In this document: piece by piece, positions 16,806-25,120 of the stretch
Layout: every line of letters starts with the position of its first letter
How positions within the stretch are numbered: the first letter of the stretch is position 1
Assembly: GCA_017448545.1 (NCBI GenBank)
Contig: JAFSLH010000006.1
Span: forward strand, 62,001 to 126,000
Direction of reading: 5' to 3'
DNA length: 64,000 bases
Origin: Clostridia bacterium
GTDB taxonomy: Bacteria > Bacillota > Clostridia > Christensenellales > CAG-138
Made by a program: the position numbers and the translations under genes
The notes under the pieces: model-generated
What the model saw: the letters and a program-made list of their open reading frames with translations, nothing else
The model's database searches: none
What the model was told of the DNA's origin: nothing

Positions 16806-18446
16806 GTGGAACAAACCGATTATTCATCTCTGAGTCTCGTCGAACTTCGCACGCTCGCAAAAGAACGCGGCATCGCCGCCGTCACCAGCAAGCGGAAGGC
16901 CGAGTTGATTGCGCTGCTCTCCGCACCCGAACCGACGCCGCCCAAAAAGCGCGGTCGGCCCCCGAAAGCGAGGCCGGCCGCACAGGCCGAACCGCCCAAA
17001 GCGGAACCGAAGCCGGTGCCGGATCCGGAACCTGTGCCGCAGCCTGCACCGCAGCCCGAGCCCGCCCCCGAAGCAAAGCCGGAACCGCAGGCCGCTCCCG
17101 AACCGGCGGCACGAAGCGAGCGTTCGCGCCGCAACGATGCGCGCCAGCCGCGCGGGCGGGAGAACGCGCGTCAGCCGCATACCGGCCGGCCGCAGCAGCA
17201 CCGGGAGCCGCACAAGGAGCAGGAAGAAAGCACGGAAGGGCCAAAGCCGGCCGTTTCGGCGCTGCTGCAGGCCGAGGACTGCCGCGTGGCGGAAGGCGTG
17301 CTCGAAATCATGGAGGGCTATGGCTTTCTGCGGGTGGAGAACTACTTTTCCGGCCCGAACGACGTGTACGTTTCAATCGCGCAGATCCGGCGGTTCAACC
17401 TGCGGCAGGGCGATCTGGTGCGCGGTCGGACGCGGCCGCGCCGCGAAGGCGACAAGTACGACGCGCTGCTGTATATCGACGCGGTGAACGGCGAAGACCC
17501 CGAACAATGCCTGAACCGCGTCAACTATGAATCGCTGATTCCGATTTTCCCGAACGAGCGGTACACGCTCGAGGTGCCGGGCAAGCTGAACGATCTTTCC
17601 GTCCGCCTGATCGACCTGATCGCGCCGATCGGCAAGGGGCAGCGCGCGATGATCGTTTCGCAGCCGAAGGCCGGTAAAACGACGCTGCTGAAGCAGATCG
17701 CCGCCGGTATCTCGACGAATTACCCCGACTCGCACCTGATCGTGCTGCTGATCGACGAACGGCCCGAGGAGGTCACCGATATGCGCCGCTTCATCCGCGG
17801 CGAGGTCGTCGCCTCGACGTTTGACGAGCTGCCGGAGCATCACACGCGCATTGCCGAGATGGTGCAGGAGCGCGCGATGCGGCTTGTGGAGCTCGGCAAG
17901 GACGTCGTGATCCTGCTCGATTCGCTGACGCGGCTCACGCGCGCCTATAACCTTGTAATCCCGCCGACCGGGCGCACGCTGTCCGGCGGTATGGACCCGG
18001 GCGCGCTGCATCGGCCGAAGCGGTTCTTCGGCGCGGCGCGGAACATTGAAAACGGCGGCAGTCTGACCGTGATCGCGACGGCGCTGGTCGAAACCGGCAG
18101 CCGCATGGACGATATCGTCTACGAAGAATTCAAGGGCACCGGCAACATGGAAATCCATCTCGACCGGCGCATGAGCGAAAAGCGCGTCTTCCCCGCCATC
18201 GACATCTACAAGTCCGGCACGCGGCGCGAAGACCTGCTGCTTTCCAAGTCGGAACTGGACGGCGTTTACAAGCTGCGGCGCGTGATGGCCGGCGGCGGCG
18301 CGGCGCCGGAGGTCACCGAAAGCGTGATCGGCATGCTTTCCAAGACGACGAACAACGAGGACTTTCTGCAGCGGCTCGGCGACTGGATCCGCATCTATGA
18401 AAAGCAGGGGTATACGGCCCCCGGTCAGAACCGCTACGGCCAGTGA
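16806..18446 (+). CDS. rho: Transcription termination factor Rho
   Basis: 546 residues, longer than the usual 420-430. Residues about 5-40 are the Rho_N/SAP-like helical domain ([20 protein letters not shown]). A Pro/Glu/Arg-rich, probably disordered insert fills about 41-150 before the cold-shock-type RNA-binding domain ([19 protein letters not shown]). The hexameric ATPase has Walker [15 protein letters not shown] (near 290), Walker [18 protein letters not shown], and the Q- and R-loops. The GTG start at 16806 has CCCGGAGG 5 nt upstream. Arg/acidic linker inserts of this kind occur in Rho of several GC-rich bacteria and add RNA binding. Confidence 0.97.
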   Translation: MEQTDYSSLSLVELRTLAKERGIAAVTSKRKAELIALLSAPEPTPPKKRGRPPKARPAAQAEPPKAEPKPVPDPEPVPQPAPQPEPAPEAKPEPQAAPEPAARSERSRRNDARQPRGRENARQPHTGRPQQHREPHKEQEESTEGPKPAVSALLQAEDCRVAEGVLEIMEGYGFLRVENYFSGPNDVYVSIAQIRRFNLRQGDLVRGRTRPRREGDKYDALLYIDAVNGEDPEQCLNRVNYESLIPIFPNERYTLEVPGKLNDLSVRLIDLIAPIGKGQRAMIVSQPKAGKTTLLKQIAAGISTNYPDSHLIVLLIDERPEEVTDMRRFIRGEVVASTFDELPEHHTRIAEMVQERAMRLVELGKDVVILLDSLTRLTRAYNLVIPPTGRTLSGGMDPGALHRPKRFFGAARNIENGGSLTVIATALVETGSRMDDIVYEEFKGTGNMEIHLDRRMSEKRVFPAIDIYKSGTRREDLLLSKSELDGVYKLRRVMAGGGAAPEVTESVIGMLSKTTNNEDFLQRLGDWIRIYEKQGYTAPGQNRYGQ

Positions 18447-18453
18447 CCGCGCC

Positions 18454-18482
18454 TTGACAAAGCCCGTTTCGGGTGTTATACT
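18454..18482 (+). promoter_or_regulatory. Promoter of the FMN-riboswitch operon
   Basis: TTGACA (18454-18459), 17-nt spacer, TATACT (18477-18482). It begins only 8 nt after the rho stop codon; no rho terminator is visible before it. Confidence 0.9.
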
Positions 18483-18494
18483 GACGCAAATCAT

Positions 18495-18605
18495 ATCTTC
18501 AGGGCGGGGTGCAATTCCCCACCGGCAGTAGAGTCTGCGAGCGGGCGTGCCCGCATGAATCGGTGCAATTCCGATACCGACGGTACAGTCCGGATGAAAG
18601 AAGAT
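18495..18605 (+). promoter_or_regulatory. FMN riboswitch (RFN element)
   Basis: The conserved RFN blocks appear in order: AGGGCGGGGTGCAATTCCCC, ACCGGCAGTAGAG, AATCGGTGCAATTCCGAT, ACCGACGGTACAGTCCGGAT. P1 closes between ATCTTC (18495-18500) and GAAGAT (18600-18605). FMN binding stabilises this fold and lets the terminator at 18607-18641 form, shutting off riboflavin uptake. Confidence 0.97.
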
Positions 18606-18606
18606 C

Positions 18607-18641
18607 AAACGCTCCGGGGACGCAATCTTCGGAGCGTTTTT
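18607..18641 (+). terminator. Riboswitch-controlled terminator
   Basis: AAACGCTCCG (18607-18616) pairs with CGGAGCGTTT (18630-18639), followed by T residues. Its loop holds a second ATCTTC (18625-18630) able to pair with the 3' side of P1 (18600-18605), giving a simple antiterminator. Confidence 0.9.
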
Positions 18642-18666
18642 CGCCCTCCTCGAAAGGAGAAACAAC

Positions 18667-19332
18667 ATGGAAACCAAGAAGTCCGCGCAGGCCACCAAGC
18701 TGATCGCAACGATGGGCATGCTTGCGGCGATCGCGTTCGTCGCAAAACTGATCTCAACCGTTTTTCCGACGGTCGCCGGGTTTCTGTCCTTCGATCTGAA
18801 GGACGTCGTCATCGTCATCGCCGGGTTCCTCTACGGCCCGCTCGCCGCCGTGATCCTGTCCGTGATCGTTTCGTTCATCGAGATGGTCACCGTGAGCACG
18901 ACCGGCTGGATCGGCCTCCTCATGAACGTGCTGGCAAGCTGCTCGTTCGCGTGCGTGGCCGCCGCCTTTTACCGGTTCCGCCGCAATATGGTCGGCGCGA
19001 TCCTCGGCCTCGTGCTCGGCACGCTCTGCATGACGGCGGTCATGCTGCTCTGGAACTGGCTGATTACGCCGCTGTATATGAAGGTCGACCGCAGCGTCGT
19101 CGTCGGGATGCTCGTTCCGGTGTTTTTGCCGTTCAACCTCGTCAAGGGCGGCATCAACGCGACGCTTGCGCTGCTGCTGTATAAGCCGATCGTGAGCGCG
19201 CTCCGCAAGGCGCGGCTCGTCCCCGAAAGCAGCGGCGGAAAGCGGGAAACAAAATGGGGCCTTGTCATTGTCTCGCTTGTCCTGCTGGCGACGTTTGTCC
19301 TGCTCGGACTGGTGCTCGCCGGAAAGCTGTAA
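18667..19332 (+). CDS. ribU: Riboflavin ECF transporter substrate-binding (S) component
   Basis: 221 residues with about six membrane helices and the RibU pattern SFDLKDVVIVIAGFLYGPLA followed by SFIEMVTVSTTGWIG. It captures riboflavin and works with the shared EcfA/A'/T energy module, which is not in this window. The FMN riboswitch directly upstream confirms the substrate. The ATG at 18667 follows GAAAGGAGA. The next gene starts 20 nt downstream. Confidence 0.96.
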   Translation: METKKSAQATKLIATMGMLAAIAFVAKLISTVFPTVAGFLSFDLKDVVIVIAGFLYGPLAAVILSVIVSFIEMVTVSTTGWIGLLMNVLASCSFACVAAAFYRFRRNMVGAILGLVLGTLCMTAVMLLWNWLITPLYMKVDRSVVVGMLVPVFLPFNLVKGGINATLALLLYKPIVSALRKARLVPESSGGKRETKWGLVIVSLVLLATFVLLGLVLAGKL

Positions 19333-19352
19333 TGCGGAAAGGAATCAAAGAA

Positions 19353-19622
19353 ATGAACGCAATCGTAACCGTGATCGGAGAAAACCGGGTCGGCATCATC
19401 GCCGCGATCAGCATGCGGCTCGCCGGCTTCGGCGTGGATATTCTGGACGTTTCGCAGACGATCCTGAACGGCAGCTTTACGATGGTCATGGTCGTGAACC
19501 TCGAAGGCGCAAGCGCGTCGTTTGCCGAGATTCGCGACGCACTGACCGAGCTCGGCAGGGAACGCGCGCTTTCGATCCGGATTCAGCGGCAGGAAATCTT
19601 CGAAGCGATGCACACGGTATAA
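19353..19622 (+). CDS. ACT-domain protein (UPF0237 family)
   Basis: 89 residues made almost wholly of one ACT fold: [20 protein letters not shown] at the N-terminus and [20 protein letters not shown] in the middle are the family signature. ACT domains bind small ligands, usually amino acids. Chosen start ATG 19353 gives the standard family length with AAAGGA upstream; an ATG at 19332 overlaps the ribU stop. It is almost always found next to the DUF711 gene, as here, 4 nt downstream. Confidence 0.9.
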   Translation: MNAIVTVIGENRVGIIAAISMRLAGFGVDILDVSQTILNGSFTMVMVVNLEGASASFAEIRDALTELGRERALSIRIQRQEIFEAMHTV

Positions 19623-19626
19623 CGGT

Positions 19627-20976
19627 ATGCTGACGAAGAACGATATTCTGTCGACGATCGAAATGATCGATCAGCAGCATCTGGACATCCGAACGATCAC
19701 GATGGGCATTTCGCTGACGGATTGCGCGGACGCGTCGGCTGCGCGCGCCTGCGACAAAATCTACGACAAAATCACGCGCTATGCGAAGAACCTCGTCTCC
19801 GTCGGCGAGCAGATCGAAGTCGAGTTCGGCATTCCGATCGTCAACAAACGGATTTCCGTAACGCCGATCGCGCTCGTCGCCGCGGCTTCCGAAACGGCGG
19901 ACTACGTTCCGTTCTGCAAGGCGCTGGATCGCGCGGCGAAGGAATGCGGCGTAGACTACCTCGGCGGATTCTCCGCGCTCGTGCAGAAGGGCATGACGAA
20001 AGCGGACGAAAAGCTGATCCGCTCGATCCCGGAAGCGCTCGCTTCCACGGACGTGGTCTGTTCCTCCGTCAACGTCGGCTCGACCAAAGCGGGCATCAAT
20101 ATGGACGCGGTGCGGCTGATGGGCCGCGTGATCCGCGAAACCGCCGAGCGCACGAACGGCGCGGGCTGCTGTAAGCTCGTCGTGTTCTGCAACGCCGTGG
20201 AGGACAACCCGTTCATGGCCGGCGCGTTCCACGGCGTGGGCGAACCGGAAAAGGTCATCAACGTCGGCGTTTCCGGCCCCGGCGTCGTGCATCACGCGCT
20301 GCAAAGCGTCAAGGGCGCGCCGTTCGACGTCGTTGCCGAAACGATCAAGCGCACAGCGTTCCGCATTACGCGCGTCGGCCAGCTTGTGGCGCTCGAAGCT
20401 TCGAAGCGGCTCGATACGCCGTTCGGCATCGTGGACCTGTCGCTTGCGCCGACGCCGGCAGTCGGAGACTCCGTCGCGCGGATTCTCGAAGAAATGGGGC
20501 TCGAAACCTGCGGCACGCACGGCACGACCGCCGCGCTCGCGCTGCTGAACGACGCCGTGAAGAAGGGCGGCGTGATGGCGTCCTCCTCGGTCGGCGGGCT
20601 CTCCGGCGCGTTCATTCCGGTTTCGGAGGACGAAGGCATGATCGCCGCGGCGAAGGCGGGCGTGCTGACGCTCGAGAAGCTCGAAGCGATGACGTGCGTC
20701 TGCTCGGTCGGTCTGGACATGATCGCCGTTCCGGGCGACACGAGCGCCGAAACGATCTCCGCGATCATCGCGGACGAAGCCGCCATCGGCATGGTGAACA
20801 GCAAAACGACCGCTGTGCGCGTGCTCCCCGCGATCGGGAAAACGATCGGCGACACCGTGGAAATGGGCGGCCTGATGGGCAGCGCGCCGGTGATGCCGGT
20901 GCATACCGCATCGAGCGCCGCGTTTATCGCGCGCGGCGGACGCATCCCCGCGCCGATGCAAAGTCTGAAGAATTGA
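19627..20976 (+). CDS. DUF711/UPF0210 (PFL-family) protein
   Basis: 449 residues, full length for the UPF0210 family, which has a pyruvate-formate-lyase-like fold but no known reaction. Recognised by [14 protein letters not shown] at the start, [20 protein letters not shown] in the middle and the C-terminal MNSKTTA-type region ([18 protein letters not shown]). The gene is 4 nt behind the ACT gene with no clear ribosome site, so translation is probably coupled. Joint conservation of the pair suggests the ACT protein regulates it. Confidence 0.9.
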   Translation: MLTKNDILSTIEMIDQQHLDIRTITMGISLTDCADASAARACDKIYDKITRYAKNLVSVGEQIEVEFGIPIVNKRISVTPIALVAAASETADYVPFCKALDRAAKECGVDYLGGFSALVQKGMTKADEKLIRSIPEALASTDVVCSSVNVGSTKAGINMDAVRLMGRVIRETAERTNGAGCCKLVVFCNAVEDNPFMAGAFHGVGEPEKVINVGVSGPGVVHHALQSVKGAPFDVVAETIKRTAFRITRVGQLVALEASKRLDTPFGIVDLSLAPTPAVGDSVARILEEMGLETCGTHGTTAALALLNDAVKKGGVMASSSVGGLSGAFIPVSEDEGMIAAAKAGVLTLEKLEAMTCVCSVGLDMIAVPGDTSAETISAIIADEAAIGMVNSKTTAVRVLPAIGKTIGDTVEMGGLMGSAPVMPVHTASSAAFIARGGRIPAPMQSLKN

Positions 20977-20985
20977 GGCAATCGC

Positions 20986-22149
20986 ATGCAGCCGGTATTG
21001 GATCTTTCGAAAACCTATGCCGTCGCGCTCGAAGGCGGCGGCGCAAAAGGCGGCTATGAAATCGGCGTCTGGAAAGCGCTCGACGAAGCCGGCGTTCGCG
21101 TGGAAGCGGTATCCGGTACGTCGGTCGGCGCGCTGAACGGCGCGCTGATGACGATGCACGCCTATGACAAGGCGCTGGAAGCCTGGAGCAATATCAAGAT
21201 GACCAGCGTCATGGCCATCGGCGAAAGCGAAGCGGCCGACCTCAAGCGGATGCTGAGCGGCAATGTTCCGCTCCTGGAACTGCCGGACTATCTGCCGAAA
21301 CTGCTCGGGCTGATCGATCAGCGCGGCCTGGACGTTGCGCCGCTGCGGGCATGGATCCGGCAGCTTGTCGATCCGGCGGCGATCCGCTCGTCGGACATTT
21401 CGCTGTTTGTCACGACCGTTTCACTCACCGAACGCAAAGGGCTCGAAATCAAGGTGAACGACCTCGATTCCGACGACGCGATCTTCGATATGCTGCTCGC
21501 GAGCGCATACCACCCCGCGTTCAAGAACGAACCGCTGTTCGACGGGAAGCAGTACCTGGACGGCGGCGCGTTCGATTCGCTGCCGCTGCACGTTCTGATC
21601 GACAACGGATATCGCAACATCATCGCCGTGCGACTGCCGGGCGGGCTCGGGATCGATCGCTGGTTCCGGATGCCGGACGACGCGCACATCACCACCATCA
21701 AGCCGAACGTCGATCTCGGCGGTACGCTCGATTTCGATGCGGAACGCTCTCTGTTCCATATGAAGGTCGGATACTTCGACACGCAGCGCGCGCTGTACGG
21801 ACTGTACGGCCGCCGATACTATGTCCGGCGCACCTTATCCGACCGGAACGCGCTCGACTGGATTCTGGACCGGTACGAACGCGGCGGCACGGAAGAACCG
21901 CTGCGCAAGCGGATCGAGCAGACGCTCCCCGCCGAAGCAAGGCGGCTCGATGCGCGCGACGGGGACTACTACGAGCTGATGCTTGCGATCCTGGAGGAAG
22001 AAGCGCTGCAGCGCGGCGTGGACCCGTTCTGCATCCGCACCGACCGCGAGCTGATGCGCGCTTCCGCCGACGCGGAGCTGGCCCGGCGCAAAGCCGAATC
22101 TTCCGATGCGGAGTCGACCAAACCCAAAGCCGAGTCCGCCCAACTGTAA
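20986..22149 (+). CDS. Patatin-like phospholipase
   Basis: 387 residues. The patatin catalytic dyad is intact: oxyanion motif EGGGAKGGYEIGV (residues 16-28), nucleophile GTSVG (S46) and DGG in LDGGAFD (about D192). These are lipid acyl hydrolases of the RssA/YjjU kind, cytoplasmic here as there is no signal peptide. The C-terminal 40 residues are Ala/Glu/Ser/Lys-rich and likely disordered. The gene follows DUF711 by 9 nt and appears to end the riboswitch operon. The link to riboflavin is unclear. Confidence 0.9.
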   Translation: MQPVLDLSKTYAVALEGGGAKGGYEIGVWKALDEAGVRVEAVSGTSVGALNGALMTMHAYDKALEAWSNIKMTSVMAIGESEAADLKRMLSGNVPLLELPDYLPKLLGLIDQRGLDVAPLRAWIRQLVDPAAIRSSDISLFVTTVSLTERKGLEIKVNDLDSDDAIFDMLLASAYHPAFKNEPLFDGKQYLDGGAFDSLPLHVLIDNGYRNIIAVRLPGGLGIDRWFRMPDDAHITTIKPNVDLGGTLDFDAERSLFHMKVGYFDTQRALYGLYGRRYYVRRTLSDRNALDWILDRYERGGTEEPLRKRIEQTLPAEARRLDARDGDYYELMLAILEEEALQRGVDPFCIRTDRELMRASADAELARRKAESSDAESTKPKAESAQL

Positions 22150-22198
22150 ACTATTTCTGCGCAAAACGGCGTTGTCTCAAAACTCTTTGAGCGCTGTA

Positions 22199-22394
22199 AG
22201 GGGCTGTCGATAAGGCAGTCAGAATTCGCGTTTTCGTCCCGAAGGCTATACTGACGCTATGCCGAGGGCGAAAACGCGGATAATTTGCGGCATATAATCA
22301 GAGAAAAGGCGGATTTTTCCGCCTTTTCCACATACAAGTTAAAACAATTCCAAATTGCCGCAAATGGTCTGGCGCCTTTTGCGACAGCCTCTTT
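22199..22394. mobile_element. Candidate small non-autonomous element or IS remnant with inverted ends
   Basis: AGGGGCTGTCGATAAGG at the left and, read from the opposite strand, AGAGGCTGTCGCAAAAGG at the right form imperfect terminal inverted repeats about 195 bp apart. An internal imperfect inverted repeat (arms about 22226-22241 and 22266-22281, GCGTTTTCG/CGAAAACGC core) lies inside. GGCTGTCGCAAAA-type ends occur on several IS families. CTCTTTGA occurs at both flanks but not symmetrically, so a target duplication is unproven. No transposase is encoded. Confidence 0.4.
22304..22327. terminator. Bidirectional hairpin terminator
   Basis: AAAAGGCGGA (22304-22313) pairs perfectly with TCCGCCTTTT (22318-22327) over a TTTT loop. 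It can end the patatin operon from the left and the GH78 gene from the right. Confidence 0.7.
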
Positions 22395-22412
22395 GATTCC
22401 GAAAAGGAGCCG

Positions 22413-24965
22413 TCACGACAGCTTCGCCCGGAAAGCATGGCTTCCGCTGCCGATCGTCTCGGTCGTTCCGTTCGGGAGCGTGACAAGGCAGGTTGCTCCG
22501 ACGGGGACGATGACGGTAAGGGTGAATTCGTCGTTTTCGATGCGCCATGCGGACGCGGCCGTGCCGTAGGGCGTGCGGACGGTAGCGGAGGCGTGGGTCA
22601 GGTTGCCGCCGAGCAGCGGGCGAACGGCGAAGCGTTTGTAGCCCGGTTCAATCGGTTCGATGCCCGCGACTCTGCGATACAGGAAATCGCCGACCGCGCC
22701 GGAGGCGTAATGGTTGTAGGAAATCATGATGTCCGTGCCGTCGTCGCCGATCGGGCAGACGCCGTTTTCGTCGAGCCCGTCCCAACGCTCCCAGATCGTC
22801 GTCGCGCCCTGCCGCACTTCGTAGAGCCACGACGGGCATTCGGTGTTCAGCAGCATCCGGTACGCGTCGTCCGCGTGGCCGTGGTCGGCGAGCGCAAACA
22901 GAATGTACGGCGTGCCCGGGAAGCCGGTGCCGATTCGGTAATTGTTTTTCCGCACGAGGGCCGCGAGATTATCCGCTGCTTTTTGCGTGCTTTCGCTGCG
23001 GAACATGCCAAAATGCAGCGGCAGCACGTACGCGGTCTGGAATTCTTCCTTGAGCTTGCCGTTTCCGTCGGTCAAAAGCGATTCGTACGCATCCGCGACA
23101 CGCGCGGCAAGCGCACGGTACTGCTCCGCTTCGTCGGGCTTGCCGAGAATCCCGGCGATTTGCGCGACGGTTGCGCTCGTGTTGTGGAGGCTCGCGGTCG
23201 CGGTCCACTTGCTGCGACGCTGCCATTGCGCCATCTGCGGGACGTCGGGCGCGACCCAGTCGCCGAAATGGAAGACGGCGGGCGTGTGCCAGAGATAGCG
23301 CTGCTTCCCGAAGCCAAAGAGGTTCGCCCAGAATTTGCACGCCTTGACGTATCGCTTCATCATCGGATAGTTTTCCTCGAGAACGCGGCGGTCGCCGGTC
23401 GCCCGGTACAGCGCCCACGGGACCAGCACGCACGCGTCGCCCCACCAGTCGATCGCCATCTCCGGCATCGTCGCAGGGAAACCGTAGCCGTTGACCGGAA
23501 CCGTGTTCGGCAGTCCGCCGCCCCTGCGCTGCTCGGCGCGTACGTCGCGCAGCCACTTATCGAGGAAGCGGCGCATATCGAAGTTGAAGCATGCGGTCGG
23601 GCCGAACACCGCGATATCGCCGGTCCAGCCCATACGCTCGTCGCGCTGCGGGCAGTCGGTCGGAATATCGACGAGGTTCGATTTCGCACCCCAGACAATA
23701 TTGCTTTGCAGCCTGTTCAGCAGTTCGTTCGAGCAGGAGAACGAGCCGATCGCGTCTATGTCGGAATACAGCGCGATCGCTTCAATTTCGAGGTTTTCGG
23801 GCTCGATCCCTTCGACCGAAGCGTAGCGGAACCCCATGTACGAAAGGCGCGGCATGTAGGTCTGCTCGCCGTCGCGGCAGGTATAGGTCGCGGTCGCCTT
23901 TGCGGTGCGAAGGAATGTTACGTTCAGCGTGCCGTCGGGGTTCAGAATTTCGGCGTGCCGCACGGTGACGACCTGTCCGGCCTTGCCTTTCAGCTTCAAA
24001 GAAACAACGCCGGCAAGGTTCTGGCCGAAATCATAGATCAGCGCACTGTTGACCTTGTTGCAGGAGATCGGCTTGAAATGCTCGCGGGCGCGTACCGGCG
24101 CGCCGACTTCGGCAAAGAGCTTCGGATGCACGCGCAGCGATTCCTTCGTCGCATTGCGCCATGTGATCTCGTCGAGGTGCACGGTCGCGTCGCACGTTTC
24201 GCCGTCGTACAGGTCCGCCATGCGCACGGGACCGTCCTCGCTGACCTGCCAATCGGTTCCCGTGCCGATCGTTTCGGTCGTACCGTCCGAATAGGTCAGA
24301 CGGATTTCACAAAGCAGCGCCTGCCGGTCGGCAGCGAAGCGGTTGACGCGCGTGAACACGAACGCGCCGACGGCCCAGCCGCCCGCAACGGTAAAGACAA
24401 GTTCGTTTTCGCCCGCGAGCCGGTCGGTGATATCATAGGTCTGGTATTGCAGATTGTTGGGGTAGGAGGTAAAGCCCGGCGCAAAGAAACGGTCGCCGAC
24501 CTTTTCGCCGTTCAGCGACAACTCATAAATACCGAGTGCGGTTGCGTAAATGAGCGCCGAGGCGACCGGCTTTTTCGGAGCAAACCGCTTACGGAACACC
24601 ATCGGAATCGGCGAAACCTTCTTTTCGGTGAAGGTGTACGCACCGTCGCTGATCCAGTCCGCCGCCCACGGCGTGTCCATGCGTCCGGTCTCGAACGAAA
24701 GCGAAGCGGCCGCCGTTTCGCCGGCGGAGTCCGCAACGGACAGCTTCGCTTCATACACGGTGAACGGCTTCAGCGGTGCGCCTTTATACGGGACGGCAAT
24801 CTGACCGATCGCGTCGATCGTTTCGCCGTTCACGGTCAGAACGGCTTTTGCGACAGAAATGCCCTTTTGATCACTTTCGGGAATGAACGAAAAAACGGGG
24901 TTCTTTTCATCGGTCACGCAGCCGTGCGCAAGCCCCTCGCAACGGAAATCGGTGATTCTCAACAT
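22413..24965 (-). CDS. Alpha-L-rhamnosidase, GH78
   Basis: 850 residues without a signal peptide. Begins with an Ig-like/fibronectin-type domain and the Bac_rhamnosid_N region (AADWISDGAYTF), followed by the beta-sandwich and an (alpha/alpha)6 barrel. The barrel carries the GH78 signature DIPTDCPQRDERMGWTGD at about 435-453, with the catalytic acid region included. The end is the C-terminal beta-sandwich (YGTAASAWRIENDEF). Releases terminal rhamnose from plant glycosides or rhamnogalacturonan. The ATG at 24965 follows GAAAGGA. It has its own near-consensus promoter and sits downstream of the GH43 gene terminator. Confidence 0.95.
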   Translation of the reverse strand: MLRITDFRCEGLAHGCVTDEKNPVFSFIPESDQKGISVAKAVLTVNGETIDAIGQIAVPYKGAPLKPFTVYEAKLSVADSAGETAAASLSFETGRMDTPWAADWISDGAYTFTEKKVSPIPMVFRKRFAPKKPVASALIYATALGIYELSLNGEKVGDRFFAPGFTSYPNNLQYQTYDITDRLAGENELVFTVAGGWAVGAFVFTRVNRFAADRQALLCEIRLTYSDGTTETIGTGTDWQVSEDGPVRMADLYDGETCDATVHLDEITWRNATKESLRVHPKLFAEVGAPVRAREHFKPISCNKVNSALIYDFGQNLAGVVSLKLKGKAGQVVTVRHAEILNPDGTLNVTFLRTAKATATYTCRDGEQTYMPRLSYMGFRYASVEGIEPENLEIEAIALYSDIDAIGSFSCSNELLNRLQSNIVWGAKSNLVDIPTDCPQRDERMGWTGDIAVFGPTACFNFDMRRFLDKWLRDVRAEQRRGGGLPNTVPVNGYGFPATMPEMAIDWWGDACVLVPWALYRATGDRRVLEENYPMMKRYVKACKFWANLFGFGKQRYLWHTPAVFHFGDWVAPDVPQMAQWQRRSKWTATASLHNTSATVAQIAGILGKPDEAEQYRALAARVADAYESLLTDGNGKLKEEFQTAYVLPLHFGMFRSESTQKAADNLAALVRKNNYRIGTGFPGTPYILFALADHGHADDAYRMLLNTECPSWLYEVRQGATTIWERWDGLDENGVCPIGDDGTDIMISYNHYASGAVGDFLYRRVAGIEPIEPGYKRFAVRPLLGGNLTHASATVRTPYGTAASAWRIENDEFTLTVIVPVGATCLVTLPNGTTETIGSGSHAFRAKLS

Positions 24966-25000
24966 CTGCAGTAATCCTTTCGAATCAGTTCTTTACTTAC

Positions 25001-25029
25001 ATTATACAGGCTGTTCGCGCGATCGACAA
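25001..25029 (-). promoter_or_regulatory. Promoter of the GH78 rhamnosidase gene
   Basis: Minus strand: TTGTCG (25024-25029), 17-nt spacer, TATAAT (25001-25006). Confidence 0.82.
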
Positions 25030-25067
25030 GCGCTGTTTGCGCTTTGAAACATACCGTTCACGCTGAC

Positions 25068-25100
25068 ACAAAAACGACGGCGCTCCGCTTGGAACGCCGC
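25068..25100 (-). terminator. Intrinsic terminator after GH43 gene
   Basis: On the minus strand GGCGTTCC pairs with GGAGCGCC (one G-U) inside a longer GC-rich stem, followed by GTCGTTTTTG. Confidence 0.75.
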
Positions 25101-25120
25101 CGCGATATTGCCGGATCGTG

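Noticed and set aside
22437..24974. Plus-strand frame of about 845 codons opposite GH78
   Set aside because: Shadow of the rhamnosidase; Arg/Gly/Val-rich, no start signal, no motif.
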